From contig NZ_CAAJGM010000111.1 in the NCBI RefSeq assembly GCF_900996235.1, forward strand, positions 248,001 through 312,000: a DNA stretch of 64,000 nt, read 5' to 3'. The position numbers and the translations under genes are program-made. The notes under the pieces are model-generated. The model saw nothing but the letters and a program-made list of their open reading frames with translations. It ran no database searches and was not told the origin of the DNA. Shown in pieces: positions 36,021 through 45,775 of this stretch. The stretch is from Paraburkholderia sp. BCC1885. Its GTDB lineage: Bacteria; Pseudomonadota; Gammaproteobacteria; Burkholderiales; Burkholderiaceae. Numbering within the stretch: position 1 is the stretch's first letter; every line of letters begins with the position of its first letter.

Positions 36021-37258
36021 GCCTCGTCGTCCTCTTCATCGTCGTCGAGGCCGTCGTCGAACGAGGCTTCGTAGCCTTCTGCTTCCTCGTCTTCGTAATA
36101 CGCCTCGTCGAATTCGCCCGCGTCGTCACGGCCGAGGCCGAGCGCGGCCGACAGCGCCGCCATGTCCTCCGGCACTTCGGCGCGCCATTGCATCTCACGG
36201 CCGGTTCGCGGATGAATCAGACCCAGGCGCCAGGCGTGCAGCGCCTGACGCGCGAAACCGTCGGGTAGCGGCGTGACCGAGCGCTTGCCGCGCGCGCGCC
36301 CATAGACCGGATCGCCCAGCAGCGGATGGCCGATATGCGCGCAATGCACGCGAATCTGATGCGTGCGGCCGGTTTCCAGATCGCAATGGATTGCCGAGAC
36401 CGGCTGACGCTGCCAGATAGCCGAATCGACCCGGCGAAAATGCGTGCGCGCCGGTTTGCCGGCCGCGCTCGTCACCACGGCCATGCGGGTGCGTTCGCGC
36501 GGATCGCGGCCGATCGGCGCGTCGATCGTGCCCTCGGCCGGCATGTTGCCCCAGACGAGCGCGAGATAGCGGCGCTTGACCGTGCGCGCCTGCAATTGCC
36601 GCACGAGATCGGTCTGCGCCTCGAGGGTGCGCGCCACCACCATCAGCCCGGACGTCTCCTTGTCGAGCCGGTGCACAATGCCCGCGCGCGGCAGGCCGGA
36701 GGCCGCCTCGCCATAGCGATACAGCAGCCCGTTCAGCACGGTGCCGCTCCAGTTGCCGGCCGCCGGATGGACAACCATGCCGGCCGGCTTGTTGATCACC
36801 ACCAGCGTCTCGTCTTCGTAGACGACTTCGAGTGGTACCGGTTCCGGCGTGAAGGCAAGCTGCTCGGGCAGCAGGTCCGGCACGAGCTCGATGCTCGCGC
36901 CGAGCGGCACCGGCTGACGGATCTTCGCCGGCACGCCGTCCACCCGCACGCGCTCCGCTTCGATCCAGCCTTGCAGCCGGTTGCGCGAAAACTCCGGAAA
37001 CACGCGGGCAAGCACCTTGTCGAGCCGCTCGCCGGCCAGTTCGTCAGGCACGCTCACCACCCGCGGCGTATTGTCCACGGCCTTGCTGGCCACGGTTTCC
37101 ACCTCGCTCGCGGCGGCGGGCGGCACGAGCGCGTCGCCGTCGAGATCGTCATCTAACGAATCACTACCCAACGCGTCGGAGGGGTCAGCGCTTGGGCTAT
37201 AATCTTTGTTGCTATTCCGGGCGCCTGTAGAGGAAACCGGATTATTTGAACGGGTCAT
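36017..37258 (-). CDS. rluD: 23S rRNA pseudouridine synthase D
   Basis: RluD makes pseudouridines 1911, 1915 and 1917 in helix 69 of 23S rRNA. The 413-residue protein has an S4 RNA-binding domain (about 68-130, [20 protein letters not shown]) and the catalytic domain with the aspartate in [17 protein letters not shown]. It is longer than the E. coli enzyme because of an acidic N-terminal tail of about 65 residues and an acidic C-terminal tail of about 30 ([19 protein letters not shown]). The start is not certain; codons from about 37070 inward are the minimum. It is divergent from bamD. Confidence 0.9.
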   Translation of the reverse strand: MTRSNNPVSSTGARNSNKDYSPSADPSDALGSDSLDDDLDGDALVPPAAASEVETVASKAVDNTPRVVSVPDELAGERLDKVLARVFPEFSRNRLQGWIEAERVRVDGVPAKIRQPVPLGASIELVPDLLPEQLAFTPEPVPLEVVYEDETLVVINKPAGMVVHPAAGNWSGTVLNGLLYRYGEAASGLPRAGIVHRLDKETSGLMVVARTLEAQTDLVRQLQARTVKRRYLALVWGNMPAEGTIDAPIGRDPRERTRMAVVTSAAGKPARTHFRRVDSAIWQRQPVSAIHCDLETGRTHQIRVHCAHIGHPLLGDPVYGRARGKRSVTPLPDGFARQALHAWRLGLIHPRTGREMQWRAEVPEDMAALSAALGLGRDDAGEFDEAYYEDEEAEGYEASFDDGLDDDEEDDEA

Positions 37259-37296
37259 TGAGTCTGGGTCACCTGGACGTAAAGCTAGACTGGAAA

Positions 37297-38181
37297 ATGC
37301 GAGCCTTGAACATCATTACCGAATCGGCCCAAAAGACGGTGGCCCTGAAGAAAGCGGCCCGGACCTCGGTCCTGAGCGTGGTTGCCAAAGTGGCACGATA
37401 CTTTGCCTGCGCCGCAGCCATCGCCGTCGTGGCGGCCTGTCACGGCCTGCCGGAAAAGACCGATGAAACGGCAACGTGGGCGAACAACAAATTATATACG
37501 GAGGCGCAGGACGCCTTGTCCGGTGGCGACTGGGGTAAGTGCGCGAAATATTTCGAGATGCTTGAGGGTCGCGATCCGTTCGGCCACTTTGCCCAGCAGG
37601 CGCAGATCAACGTAGCCTACTGCAACTGGAAGGATAGTGAAAACGAAGCCGCCAATACGGCCATCGACCGCTTTATCCAGCTGCACCCGGGTCATCCTGA
37701 TATTGCCTACGCGTACTACCTGAAGGGCATGATCAACTTCAACGACGACCTCGGTCTGTTCGGCCGCTTTTCCGGCCAGGACATGAGCGAGCGCGATCCG
37801 AAGTCGCTGCGCGAGTCGTATGACGCGTTCAAGGTCGTGGTCGACAAGTACCCGACCAGCAAGTACGCCCCGGATTCGGCGCAACGCATGCGCTACATCG
37901 TCAACGCGCTGGCGTCGCACGAAGTTCACGCCGCGGACTACTACTATCGCCGTGGCGCTTATGTCGCCGCCATCAACCGTGCGCAGCTTGCCATCAAGGA
38001 TTACCGGAATGCGCCGGCAATCGAAGACGCGCTGCACATCATGATGCTCTCGTACCAGAAACTGAATCAGCCGCAACTCGCTGACGACACGAAGCGCATC
38101 CTGGCCGGCACCTTCCCGGATAGCCCGTACATCACCGGTCATGCACGGCCGGGTACGGAAAAATCGTGGTGGCAGTTCTAA
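37297..38181 (+). CDS. bamD: Outer membrane assembly lipoprotein BamD
   Basis: BamD is the essential TPR lipoprotein of the BAM complex that inserts outer membrane proteins. From the ATG at 37297 the product has 294 residues. The lipobox AIAVVAAC (Cys48) follows an unusually long leader, so a GTG start about 14 codons later is possible. An ATG at 37246 would overlap the divergent rluD start. Five TPR-like helices pairs follow ([20 protein letters not shown] through [20 protein letters not shown]). The rluD/bamD divergent layout is conserved in Burkholderiales. A strong terminator lies downstream. Confidence 0.92.
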   Translation: MRALNIITESAQKTVALKKAARTSVLSVVAKVARYFACAAAIAVVAACHGLPEKTDETATWANNKLYTEAQDALSGGDWGKCAKYFEMLEGRDPFGHFAQQAQINVAYCNWKDSENEAANTAIDRFIQLHPGHPDIAYAYYLKGMINFNDDLGLFGRFSGQDMSERDPKSLRESYDAFKVVVDKYPTSKYAPDSAQRMRYIVNALASHEVHAADYYYRRGAYVAAINRAQLAIKDYRNAPAIEDALHIMMLSYQKLNQPQLADDTKRILAGTFPDSPYITGHARPGTEKSWWQF

Positions 38182-38245
38182 GCCCTACGCGCGGCGAGCG
38201 CGGCCGGAGCTAAAGCCGGCTTCACGGCTCGCCGCCTGAATAAAT

Positions 38246-38279
38246 AAAAACGCCACGACCTGAAAGTCGTGGCGTTTTT
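38246..38279. terminator. Bidirectional terminator between bamD and rlmD
   Basis: AAAAACGCCACGAC (38246-38259) and GTCGTGGCGTTTTT (38266-38279) form a perfect stem with T tracts on both strands, between two convergent genes. Confidence 0.92.
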
Positions 38280-38358
38280 GTTTGTGGGCCGCTTCGCTTT
38301 TGCGCAGCGGGCGCCACGGTGCGGCGGCGCTATCGCCTGACGTGCGCGTGCGGGCGGC

Positions 38359-39798
38359 TCAGTCCCGCTCGAACAGCGCAATCGACTCCACGTGCGACGT
38401 ATGCGGGAACATGTTCACCACGCCCGCGCCCTTGAGCCGGTAACCGGCTTCGTGGACCAGCAGGCCGGCATCGCGCGCGAGTGTCGACGGATTGCAGGAC
38501 ACGTAGACGATTCGCTTCGGCAACGGGCCGTCGCCGCTCTGCGCAATCTCGGCCAAGGCTTTCGAGACGGCCAGCGCGCCTTCGCGCGGCGGGTCGATCA
38601 GGAACTTGTCGAAATGGCCGAGCGCGCGCATGTCGTCGGCGCTGACCTCGAACAGGTTGCGGCAGGCAAACGACGTATGTCCCGCCACGCCGTTCTCCTC
38701 GGCGTTCGCCAGCGCTCGCGTGGTCAACACCTCGCTGCCTTCGATACCCACCACTTCCCGCGCAATCCGCGCGAGCGGCAAGGTGAAGTTGCCGATGCCG
38801 CAGAACAGATCCAGCACGCGATCGGTGCGCGCAGGCGCCAGCAGACGCAGCGCCCGGCTCACCAGCACGCGGTTGATCTGGTGATTCACCTGGGTGAAAT
38901 CGGTGGGCTTGAACGGCATGCGGATGTCGTATTCCGGCAGCGTGTAGTCGAGCCGGGCGTCGAGCGGATAGAACGGCGCCACCGAATCCGGCCCTTGCGA
39001 CTGCAGCCAGAATTGCACCTTGTGAGCATCCGCGAAATCGCGCAGCAGTTGCTCGTCGGCGGCGTTGATCGGCTCGAGGATACGCAGCACCAGCGCCGTC
39101 ACCGAGGAGCCGACCGCGAGTTCGATCTGCGGCATGCGTTCGCGAATCGACAGCCCTTCGACCAGCCCGCGCAGCGGCACGAGCATCGCCGAAACGTGCG
39201 GCGGCAGCACTTCGCACGAGGTCATGTCGGCGATAAAACTGCTCTTGCGCTCGTGGAAACCCACTAGCACGCCACCCTTCTTCGCCACGTGGCGCACGGT
39301 GAGTCGCGCGCGGTAGCGATAGCCCCATGAGGGGCCGTGGATCGGCCGGTAGACAGTTTCGGGCCGCAGTTTCGCCAGATGCGACAGGTTGTCTTCGAGC
39401 ACGCGCTGCTTGACGGCTATCTGCGCGCGCACGTCGAGGTGCTGCATCGAGCAACCGCCGCAGGTGCCGAAGAACCGGCACTGCGGTTTGGTGCGGATGA
39501 CGCTTTCGCGCAGCACGTCGACCACTTCCGCCTGCTCGAAACTCGGCTTGCGGCGGTAACTCAGGTAAGTCACGCGTTCACCGGGCAACGCGCCCTCGAC
39601 GAAAATCACCTTGCCTGGCGTGCCATCTTCGTTGACGGTGCGGCCGACGCCGCGCGCTTCCATGTCGAGCGACTCGACTTCGAGAATCGGGGCGATAACA
39701 GGCACAGCGGGCGCGGCGGACGCACCCGCTGCGGCGGATGCTTTTTTCTTGCCTCGCGACGAGCGGTTCGAGGCGCGATGGTGGGCACTGTGAGACAC
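38359..39798 (-). CDS. rlmD: 23S rRNA (uracil-1939-C5)-methyltransferase
   Basis: RlmD methylates U1939 of 23S rRNA with SAM. The 479-residue protein has an N-terminal TRAM domain (about 40-105), the iron-sulfur cysteines in [15 protein letters not shown], the SAM motif [15 protein letters not shown] and the catalytic cysteine in [13 protein letters not shown]. The first 35 residues are basic and Ala/Ser-rich. It is the last gene of the group downstream of rpoS. Confidence 0.92.
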   Translation of the reverse strand: MSHSAHHRASNRSSRGKKKASAAAGASAAPAVPVIAPILEVESLDMEARGVGRTVNEDGTPGKVIFVEGALPGERVTYLSYRRKPSFEQAEVVDVLRESVIRTKPQCRFFGTCGGCSMQHLDVRAQIAVKQRVLEDNLSHLAKLRPETVYRPIHGPSWGYRYRARLTVRHVAKKGGVLVGFHERKSSFIADMTSCEVLPPHVSAMLVPLRGLVEGLSIRERMPQIELAVGSSVTALVLRILEPINAADEQLLRDFADAHKVQFWLQSQGPDSVAPFYPLDARLDYTLPEYDIRMPFKPTDFTQVNHQINRVLVSRALRLLAPARTDRVLDLFCGIGNFTLPLARIAREVVGIEGSEVLTTRALANAEENGVAGHTSFACRNLFEVSADDMRALGHFDKFLIDPPREGALAVSKALAEIAQSGDGPLPKRIVYVSCNPSTLARDAGLLVHEAGYRLKGAGVVNMFPHTSHVESIALFERD

Positions 39799-39928
39799 CT
39801 GCGGCTTCCTGACAGACTATTGGGGGAAGGCGAGATTGTAGACGAAGCGTCGGCGGCGACGAAGATCTGCCGAAACCGCGCCGCTCATTCACCGGCCGCG
39901 CAGCCGGTGTGAATGCTGCCTGCGCGGC

Positions 39929-40705
39929 CTAGTCGTCGAATGCGGCCAGATATTCGGCCCAGTGCGGCGAGGGCTCAACGGCCAGCGCGCTTTTCACCAG
40001 CGCGATTTCGTCCGCGTATTCCTCAGGCGAAAAACCGCCGCGCATCAATTGAAAGCGGCAATACAGCAGGTAGGTGTTGACGACGTCCGTTTCGCAATAA
40101 TTGCGGATCTGCTCGATCTGGCCGTCCTGAAATGCGTGCCATACCTGGCCGCCGTCCATGCCGAGCTTGCCCGGAAAGCCGCACAGCTTGGCGAGGGCGT
40201 CGAGCGGCGCGTTGGCGCGCGCCTGGTACATCGCCAGCACGTCCATCAGGTCGGTGTGGCGCGCATGGTAGCGGCTGATGTAGTTGTTCCACTTGAACTC
40301 GCGGTCGTCCTCGCCCAGGTCCCAGAAACGGTTCGCCGGAATGCCGTTGACGAGCGCCCGGTAATTCAGCACCGGCAGATCGAAGCCGCCGCCGTTCCAC
40401 GACACCAGTTGCGGCGTGTACTTTTCGATCACGCGGTAGAACGACTGCACGAGCGCCCCCTCGCCATCCTCCAGCGTGCCGAGCGAGCGCACGCGAAAGC
40501 CGTTGTTGTCGCGAAACACGCAGGAAATGGCCGCAATCCGTTGCAGATGATGCGGCAGGAAATCGCTGCCGGTCTTTTCGCGGCGCGCGGCAAAGGCGTG
40601 CTCGGCGACTTCGGCGTCGGTCAACGTGGCGGGCAGATCTTCGAGGCGGCGAATGCCGGCGACATCGGGAATCGTCTCGATGTCGAAAACAAGAATCGGT
40701 GTCAT
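39929..40705 (-). CDS. PolB-like 3'-5' exonuclease
   Basis: The 258-residue protein resembles the exonuclease domain of family B DNA polymerases in stand-alone form. The DEDDy motifs are visible: VFDIETIP, WNGGGFDLPVLNYRAL, and YCETDVVNTYLLYCRF with the final Tyr/Asp pair. It is expected to remove nucleotides from single-stranded 3' ends, but its cellular role is not established. It lies four bases after the rpoS stop, so it is probably co-transcribed with rpoS. Confidence 0.85.
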   Translation of the reverse strand: MTPILVFDIETIPDVAGIRRLEDLPATLTDAEVAEHAFAARREKTGSDFLPHHLQRIAAISCVFRDNNGFRVRSLGTLEDGEGALVQSFYRVIEKYTPQLVSWNGGGFDLPVLNYRALVNGIPANRFWDLGEDDREFKWNNYISRYHARHTDLMDVLAMYQARANAPLDALAKLCGFPGKLGMDGGQVWHAFQDGQIEQIRNYCETDVVNTYLLYCRFQLMRGGFSPEEYADEIALVKSALAVEPSPHWAEYLAAFDD

Positions 40706-40709
40706 CTAT

Positions 40710-41804
40710 TTATAAAACGGCGTCCTTGCGCACACCGTTGGAGGCAAAGAAGCGCTTCAGGCGGACCAGCGCTTCCTGCTGGATCTGGCGCACACGCTCG
40801 CGCGTGAGGCCCATTTCGTCGGCCAGCTCTTCGAGCGTGGCCGGCTCGATATGATTGAGGCCGAAGCGGCGTTCGATCACATGACGATGCTTGTCGGACA
40901 GGCGCGCAAGCCACGCGCGCGTGAGCGTTTCCAGCTCGCGGTGCTGCACTTCGGCGTCGGGCGACTGGCTTTGATCGTCGGACAGCAGATCGAGCAGGCT
41001 GCTCGCCGGATCGAGGTCGAGCGGCGCGTCGAGCGAGGCCGTGTGCTCGTTGAGCGCGAGGATGTCGGTGACTTCGTCGGTGGTCTTGCCGGTCAGGTAC
41101 GCGATGTCGTCGATGCTGGCGTCGCGCCGGTCGCCCGCATCGCCCGCGTTCATCGAATTCTTTTCAAGATGGCGCTTGGCGCGCAACACCTGATTGAGTT
41201 CACGAATCACGTGGACAGGCAAACGCACGGTGCGCGCCTGATTCATGATCGCGCGCTCGATGCTCTGACGGATCCACCAGGTGGCATACGTGGAAAAACG
41301 GAAGCCGCGCGTAGGATCGAACTTCTCGATGGCATGCATCAGGCCGAGGTTGCCCTCTTCGATCAGATCGAGCAGCGGCACGCCGCGATTCAGATAACCT
41401 TTCGCAATACTGACGACGAGCCGCAGATTGCGCTCGATCATGACCTGCCGCGCCTCGAACTCGCCCGCCTTGGCAAGCCGCGAGTAGCGCTGCTCTTCCT
41501 CCACCGTCAGAAGCGGCTTCACGCTGATGCGGTTGAGGTAATGCTGGATCGTGTCGGCTGTCAGTTCGGCCTGCAGCAGCGCGCGGAAATCGTCGGCGTC
41601 GGGCGCGGCGTCGCGGGTGGTTTCGTGCGCTTCGCCGGGGTCGTCTGCGCCGCCCTGGCGCTCGTCGAGATCGCGCGCGTTGTCGAGATCGTCAACGTTG
41701 TCGTCTTCAGCCTCCGAAGCACCGCCGTCCTCCACCGTAACTTGCGTGGCGCGACTGATCTTCTCAGACTCGGCTTGCGGCGTGCGGCGCTTCGATTTCG
41801 GCAT
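40710..41804 (-). CDS. rpoS: RNA polymerase sigma factor RpoS
   Basis: RpoS directs the general stress and stationary-phase response. The 364-residue protein has region 1.2 to 2 (LRLVVSIAKGYLNRGVPLLD, FSTYATWWIRQSIERAI), region 3 and region 4 (LEELADEMGLTRERVRQIQQ). About 70 acidic, Asp/Glu-rich residues precede region 1.2, longer than in E. coli. It is the fourth gene of surE-pcm-nlpD-rpoS. In E. coli a main rpoS promoter lies inside nlpD, and I would look there first. Confidence 0.95.
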   Translation of the reverse strand: MPKSKRRTPQAESEKISRATQVTVEDGGASEAEDDNVDDLDNARDLDERQGGADDPGEAHETTRDAAPDADDFRALLQAELTADTIQHYLNRISVKPLLTVEEEQRYSRLAKAGEFEARQVMIERNLRLVVSIAKGYLNRGVPLLDLIEEGNLGLMHAIEKFDPTRGFRFSTYATWWIRQSIERAIMNQARTVRLPVHVIRELNQVLRAKRHLEKNSMNAGDAGDRRDASIDDIAYLTGKTTDEVTDILALNEHTASLDAPLDLDPASSLLDLLSDDQSQSPDAEVQHRELETLTRAWLARLSDKHRHVIERRFGLNHIEPATLEELADEMGLTRERVRQIQQEALVRLKRFFASNGVRKDAVL

Positions 41805-41815
41805 GGTCGTATCGC

Positions 41816-42769
41816 TTATTGCGGCGGCAAATACTTCAGTGGGTCGACAGGCTTGCCCTGCCGGCGAACTTCGAAATGCAACATCACACGGTCCGAATCG
41901 CTATTGCCCATTTCGGCGATCTTCTGCCCCTTGGTCACCGCGTCACCCTCTTTTACCATCAAAGCGCGGTTATGTGCATACGCCGTTAGATAAGTTGCAT
42001 CATGCTTGATGATAATGAGATTGCCGTAACCGCGCAGCCCATTTCCGGCATAAACAACGCGTCCGTCGGCAGCCGCTTTGACCGGATCGCCGGGCGCACC
42101 GCCGATATTAACGCCCTTGTTGGTCGAGTCGTCAAACGTGCCGAGGATCGGACCACGCACCGGCCACGCAAACGACACGTTGCTGGAGGCCGCCGCGCCC
42201 GAGTCGCTCGCGCCGGCTTGCGGCGGGATCGAAGCGGACGGCGCGGCGTTGGGACCCGCTCCGTAGACCGGCGGCGCCGAAGCGAGGCCACCAGGGGCTG
42301 CGCCCGGCGGCGGCGCGGAGTTACCCGGCGCACCACCCAGCGGCGCGCTCTGCACCCCGCCGCCGATCACCGGCGAAGTCGCCACGCCCGGCGTGAGCGC
42401 CGCGACGTTCGCGCCCGGCGGCGCCACCCGCAGCAACTGGTCCACTTCGATCTGGTTTGGGTTGGTCAAATTGTTCCACGTCGCGATGTCGCGATAATTC
42501 TGACCGTTCTCGAGGGCGATCCGATATAGGGTATCGCCCGGTTTCACCCGGTAATAGCCCGGCGGCGGCGGACCGAGCGGCACGGGCGGCGCCGGCGGCT
42601 GTTGCGCCGACAGGGTACCCAGGTCGCCGGATTTATCGACCACCGGCGCGTTATCGAGCCGTGTCGCACAGGCAGTCAACAGGGAGAGCGCGACCACGCA
42701 CACGCTACGCTGGGCTACGGTGAGGTGGACATTCAGGCTGGTTCTTCGCATCGCGCGCAACATACTCAT
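41816..42769 (-). CDS. nlpD: LysM/M23 lipoprotein NlpD, amidase activator
   Basis: NlpD is an outer membrane lipoprotein that activates AmiC for septal peptidoglycan splitting. From the ATG at 42769 the product is 317 residues, with lipobox LSLLTAC (about Cys34), one LysM domain (about 70-113, RVKPGDTLYRIALENGQ), a Gly/Ala/Pro-rich linker, and a C-terminal M23 fold (about 200-315). Metal-binding residues are degenerate: the usual HxGxD-type segment reads NKGVNIGG. This fits an activator without peptidase activity. A TTG at 42778 overlapping the pcm stop is an alternative start with a closer GGAG. Confidence 0.92.
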   Translation of the reverse strand: MSMLRAMRRTSLNVHLTVAQRSVCVVALSLLTACATRLDNAPVVDKSGDLGTLSAQQPPAPPVPLGPPPPGYYRVKPGDTLYRIALENGQNYRDIATWNNLTNPNQIEVDQLLRVAPPGANVAALTPGVATSPVIGGGVQSAPLGGAPGNSAPPPGAAPGGLASAPPVYGAGPNAAPSASIPPQAGASDSGAAASSNVSFAWPVRGPILGTFDDSTNKGVNIGGAPGDPVKAAADGRVVYAGNGLRGYGNLIIIKHDATYLTAYAHNRALMVKEGDAVTKGQKIAEMGNSDSDRVMLHFEVRRQGKPVDPLKYLPPQ

Positions 42770-42774
42770 CGGTG

Positions 42775-43782
42775 TCAAATCACTCCGGATTTTAAGGGTA
42801 CAAAGAAAACGCGATCAAGCCGCGACTCGCGCCATTGCGCGGGCCCCGTCCGCTCGACGAGCGTAAGCACCTGCTGCGTCTGACCGTCCTGCGTGCCGAC
42901 CGGCGCGACCAGACGGCCGCCGATCGCCAGCTGTTCGAGCAGCGCCTGCGGGACGTCGAGCCCCGCTGCGGCAATCACGATCGCGTCGAACGGCGCGGCC
43001 GCCGGCAAACCGATGCGGCCATCACCGTAGTGGAGCCGGACGTTCGGAATGCGCAGCGGCCGCAAGTTGGTCTTGGCGCGCTCGTAGAGCGGTTTGATGC
43101 GTTCAATCGAATAAACGTCGCGTGCGACCTGGCTTAGCACCGCCGCCTGATACCCGCAGCCGGTGCCGATTTCGAGCACGTTGGCGAGGGTCCGGCCGGC
43201 GGCGGCCAGCTCGATCATGCGTGCCACCACCGACGGCTTGGAGATGGTCTGGTGATGGCCGATCGGCAGCGCCGCGTCCTCGTAAGCCTGGGGCGCGAGC
43301 CCCGGGTCCACGAACATGTGGCGCGGCACCACCGACATCGCGTGGATCACGCGCTGATCGCTAATGCCGTTCGCCCGCAGGCGTTCGACCATCCGCTCGC
43401 GAACCCGTTCCGAAGTCAGCGCGAGCGCGCCGTTCAGCGCCACGTTCGGCGCGGCGCTGCGCTCGGCGGGTTTGACGCTCGGGCGCGGCGCGGTTGGCCT
43501 CGGCGCGGCACGGTTGGCGAGCGGATTGGCCAAAGTGGCGCTTTGTTTCGTGACGACGGGTGCGGCGGGCTTGGCCGCCGGCTTGACCAGCACGGGTTTG
43601 CTCGCGGGCTTGAGCGCCGGTTTGAGCGCGGATTTCGTGACCGCAGGCTTGACCACGGCAGCCGCCGGCGCCTTGGCGAGCGTCGCCGCGCGCACCTCGC
43701 CGGGGCGCCCTTCGGGCCGGCGCGGCTCGCGAACGAGATCCTCGAGGCCAAGCGGAAAGCGCTTTGCGCGCTCGTTGGTCAT
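42775..43782 (-). CDS. pcm: Protein-L-isoaspartate O-methyltransferase with N-terminal extension
   Basis: Pcm methylates abnormal isoaspartyl residues so that they can be repaired. The catalytic part (about 118-335) has [30 protein letters not shown] and the SAM motif [16 protein letters not shown]. The first 110 residues are an extension rich in Lys, Pro and Ala with repeated KPA/KPAAKP units that the roughly 210-residue standard enzyme lacks. The ATG at 43782 overlaps the surE stop as ATGA, so translation is coupled. Confidence 0.92.
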   Translation of the reverse strand: MTNERAKRFPLGLEDLVREPRRPEGRPGEVRAATLAKAPAAAVVKPAVTKSALKPALKPASKPVLVKPAAKPAAPVVTKQSATLANPLANRAAPRPTAPRPSVKPAERSAAPNVALNGALALTSERVRERMVERLRANGISDQRVIHAMSVVPRHMFVDPGLAPQAYEDAALPIGHHQTISKPSVVARMIELAAAGRTLANVLEIGTGCGYQAAVLSQVARDVYSIERIKPLYERAKTNLRPLRIPNVRLHYGDGRIGLPAAAPFDAIVIAAAGLDVPQALLEQLAIGGRLVAPVGTQDGQTQQVLTLVERTGPAQWRESRLDRVFFVPLKSGVI

Positions 43783-44537
43783 GAAGCGCCGCTCCCGGCG
43801 CGCAGCCATTCGCGCGCTGCGGGCAGCATCGCCGTGTGCGTCAGGTCGAGTTGCAGCGGTGTGATGGAGACCTGGCCGTTGGCGACGGCGTGAAAATCCG
43901 TGCCCTCGCTCGCGTCGCGCGCGCTGCCTGACGGACCGATCCAGTAGATCGGTTCGCCGCGCGGGTTGGTCTGGCGGATCACCGGCTGCGACGGATGCCG
44001 CTTGCCGAGCCGCGTGATGCGCCAGTCGCCGATCTGTTCATACGGCAGGTTCGGGATATTGACGTTCAGCAACGGACTACCGGGCAGCGCGTTTTCGAGA
44101 TAGTGGGCGACGATCTCAGCCGCCACCCGCGTGGCTGCATCGAGATGAACCCAGTCTTTGTCGACCAGTGAAAACGCGATGGCGGGCACGCCGAACATGA
44201 CGCCCTCGGTGGCCGCCGCGACCGTGCCGGAATACAACGTGTCCTCACCCATGTTCTGGCCGTTGTTGATGCCCGACACGACCAGATCGGGCCGGTGGTC
44301 GAACATGCCGGTCAGGGCAATATGGACGGAGTCGGTCGGCGTGCCGTTCACGTAATAGAAACCCGTCGCCGAGCGCTGCACCGACAACGGTCGCGACAAC
44401 GTCAACGAGTTCGACGCGCCGCTGCAGTTCTGCTCGGGCGCCATCACGGTGACGTCGGCGAACGCCTGCAGCGCTTCGTAAAGCGCAGCAAGGCCTGGCG
44501 CCAGATAACCGTCGTCGTTGCTGAGGAGGATTCGCAT
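43779..44537 (-). CDS. surE: 5'/3'-nucleotidase SurE
   Basis: SurE hydrolyses nucleoside monophosphates and some polyphosphate and is linked to stationary-phase survival. The 252-residue protein starts with [16 protein letters not shown] (metal-binding Asp8 and Asp9) and has the [19 protein letters not shown] nucleotide loop. The ATG at 44537 has GGAG-type signal upstream; the longer frame is not needed. It heads surE-pcm-nlpD-rpoS. Confidence 0.94.
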   Translation of the reverse strand: MRILLSNDDGYLAPGLAALYEALQAFADVTVMAPEQNCSGASNSLTLSRPLSVQRSATGFYYVNGTPTDSVHIALTGMFDHRPDLVVSGINNGQNMGEDTLYSGTVAAATEGVMFGVPAIAFSLVDKDWVHLDAATRVAAEIVAHYLENALPGSPLLNVNIPNLPYEQIGDWRITRLGKRHPSQPVIRQTNPRGEPIYWIGPSGSARDASEGTDFHAVANGQVSITPLQLDLTHTAMLPAAREWLRAGSGAS

Positions 44538-44685
44538 GCGGCGATTGTAACCGAGGAAAGAAGACGCGCGAACGACACGCCGGGCATCGCGCATGCGGCC
44601 TTGGCGGCACGGCAAAATCGCACGGTCGTTCGGCTTGCTTTACACTTCAGAATACCAACGTCAACCCGATCGAAATGGAGACACG

Positions 44686-45660
44686 ATGCGCGCGATTCGC
44701 TGCAATCAATATGGTCCGCCGGAGAGCCTGGTGATCGAAGATCTGCCCGACCTGCAAGCACAAGCCGGCGAGATCGTGATCGACGTCAAAGCGGCCAGCG
44801 TGAATTTTCCCGACGTCCTGATCATCGAGAATAAATATCAGTTCAAGCCGCCATTGCCCTTTACGCCAGGCTCGGAAGTGGCCGGCATCGTGCGCGCGGT
44901 GGGCGCTGGAGTGACGCAGTTTCAGCCGGGCGCGCGAGTGATTGCGTTCACCGGCCAGGGCGGTTTCGCCGAGCAGGTGGTGGCGCCGGCGGCCGCCTGC
45001 GTGCCGCTCACCGAAGGGATCGATTTTGCCGTCGCGGCGGCTTTCACCCTCGCTTATGGAACCTCGCACCACGCGGTGGTCGACCGCGCCGCGTTAAAAG
45101 CCGGCGAAACCATGCTCGTGCTGGGCGCGGCGGGCGGCGTCGGCCTGGCGGCGGTGGAGATCGGCAAGGCGCTGGGCGCGCGCGTGATCGCGGCGGCATC
45201 CTCGGACGAAAAACTCGCCATCTGCGTAAAGCATGGCGCGGACGCGACCATCAACTACAGCACCGAAGACCTGCGCGAGCGCATCAAGGCGCTCACCGAC
45301 GGCAAAGGGCCGGACGTGATCTACGATCCGGTCGGCGGAATCTACGCGGAACCGGCGTTTCGCAGCATCGGCTGGCGCGGCCGTTATCTGGTGGTGGGTT
45401 TCGCCAATGGCGAGATTCCGAAACTGCCGCTCAATCTCGCGCTGCTCAAAGGCGCGAGTCTGGTCGGCGTGTTCTGGGGCGACTTTGCGAAGCGCGAGCC
45501 GCAACACAATGCCGCCGCGTTCAGACAGATGACGGGCTGGATCGGCGAAGGCAAGCTGCGTCCATACGTCTCGGCGCACTATCCGCTCGCGGAAACCGGG
45601 CGGGCGCTGCGCGAAATGGCCGAGCGCCGGGTGGTGGGTAAGGTGGTGATTACGCCGTAG
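44686..45660 (+). CDS. NADPH:quinone oxidoreductase-like MDR protein
   Basis: The 324-residue protein has the GroES-like fold (VNFPDVLIIENKYQFKPPLP) and the NADPH motif VLGAAGGVGLAAVEIGKALG typical of zinc-free quinone oxidoreductases. The family reduces quinones or 2-enoyl compounds; the physiological substrate here is unknown. The ATG at 44686 has GGAG (44677-44680) upstream. It is divergent from surE and ends before a bidirectional terminator. Confidence 0.85.
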   Translation: MRAIRCNQYGPPESLVIEDLPDLQAQAGEIVIDVKAASVNFPDVLIIENKYQFKPPLPFTPGSEVAGIVRAVGAGVTQFQPGARVIAFTGQGGFAEQVVAPAAACVPLTEGIDFAVAAAFTLAYGTSHHAVVDRAALKAGETMLVLGAAGGVGLAAVEIGKALGARVIAAASSDEKLAICVKHGADATINYSTEDLRERIKALTDGKGPDVIYDPVGGIYAEPAFRSIGWRGRYLVVGFANGEIPKLPLNLALLKGASLVGVFWGDFAKREPQHNAAAFRQMTGWIGEGKLRPYVSAHYPLAETGRALREMAERRVVGKVVITP

Positions 45661-45721
45661 GCAGCGTGATGACCGGCGGGAAAGCCGGTCGTTGCTGGGT
45701 CGTTGTTGCAGTCCCGGCAAT

Positions 45722-45760
45722 GGAAAAAGGCGCGCGCCCGATGGGCTGCGCGCCTTTTCC
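45722..45760. terminator. Bidirectional terminator between the quinone oxidoreductase and the CoA transferase
   Basis: GGCGCGC (45729-45735) pairs with GCGCGCC (45748-45754), the stem continues through GCCC/GGGC to a three-base loop, and A and T runs flank it so that both strands end in T tracts. Confidence 0.85.
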
Positions 45761-45775
45761 GTCGTCAAACTTCGC

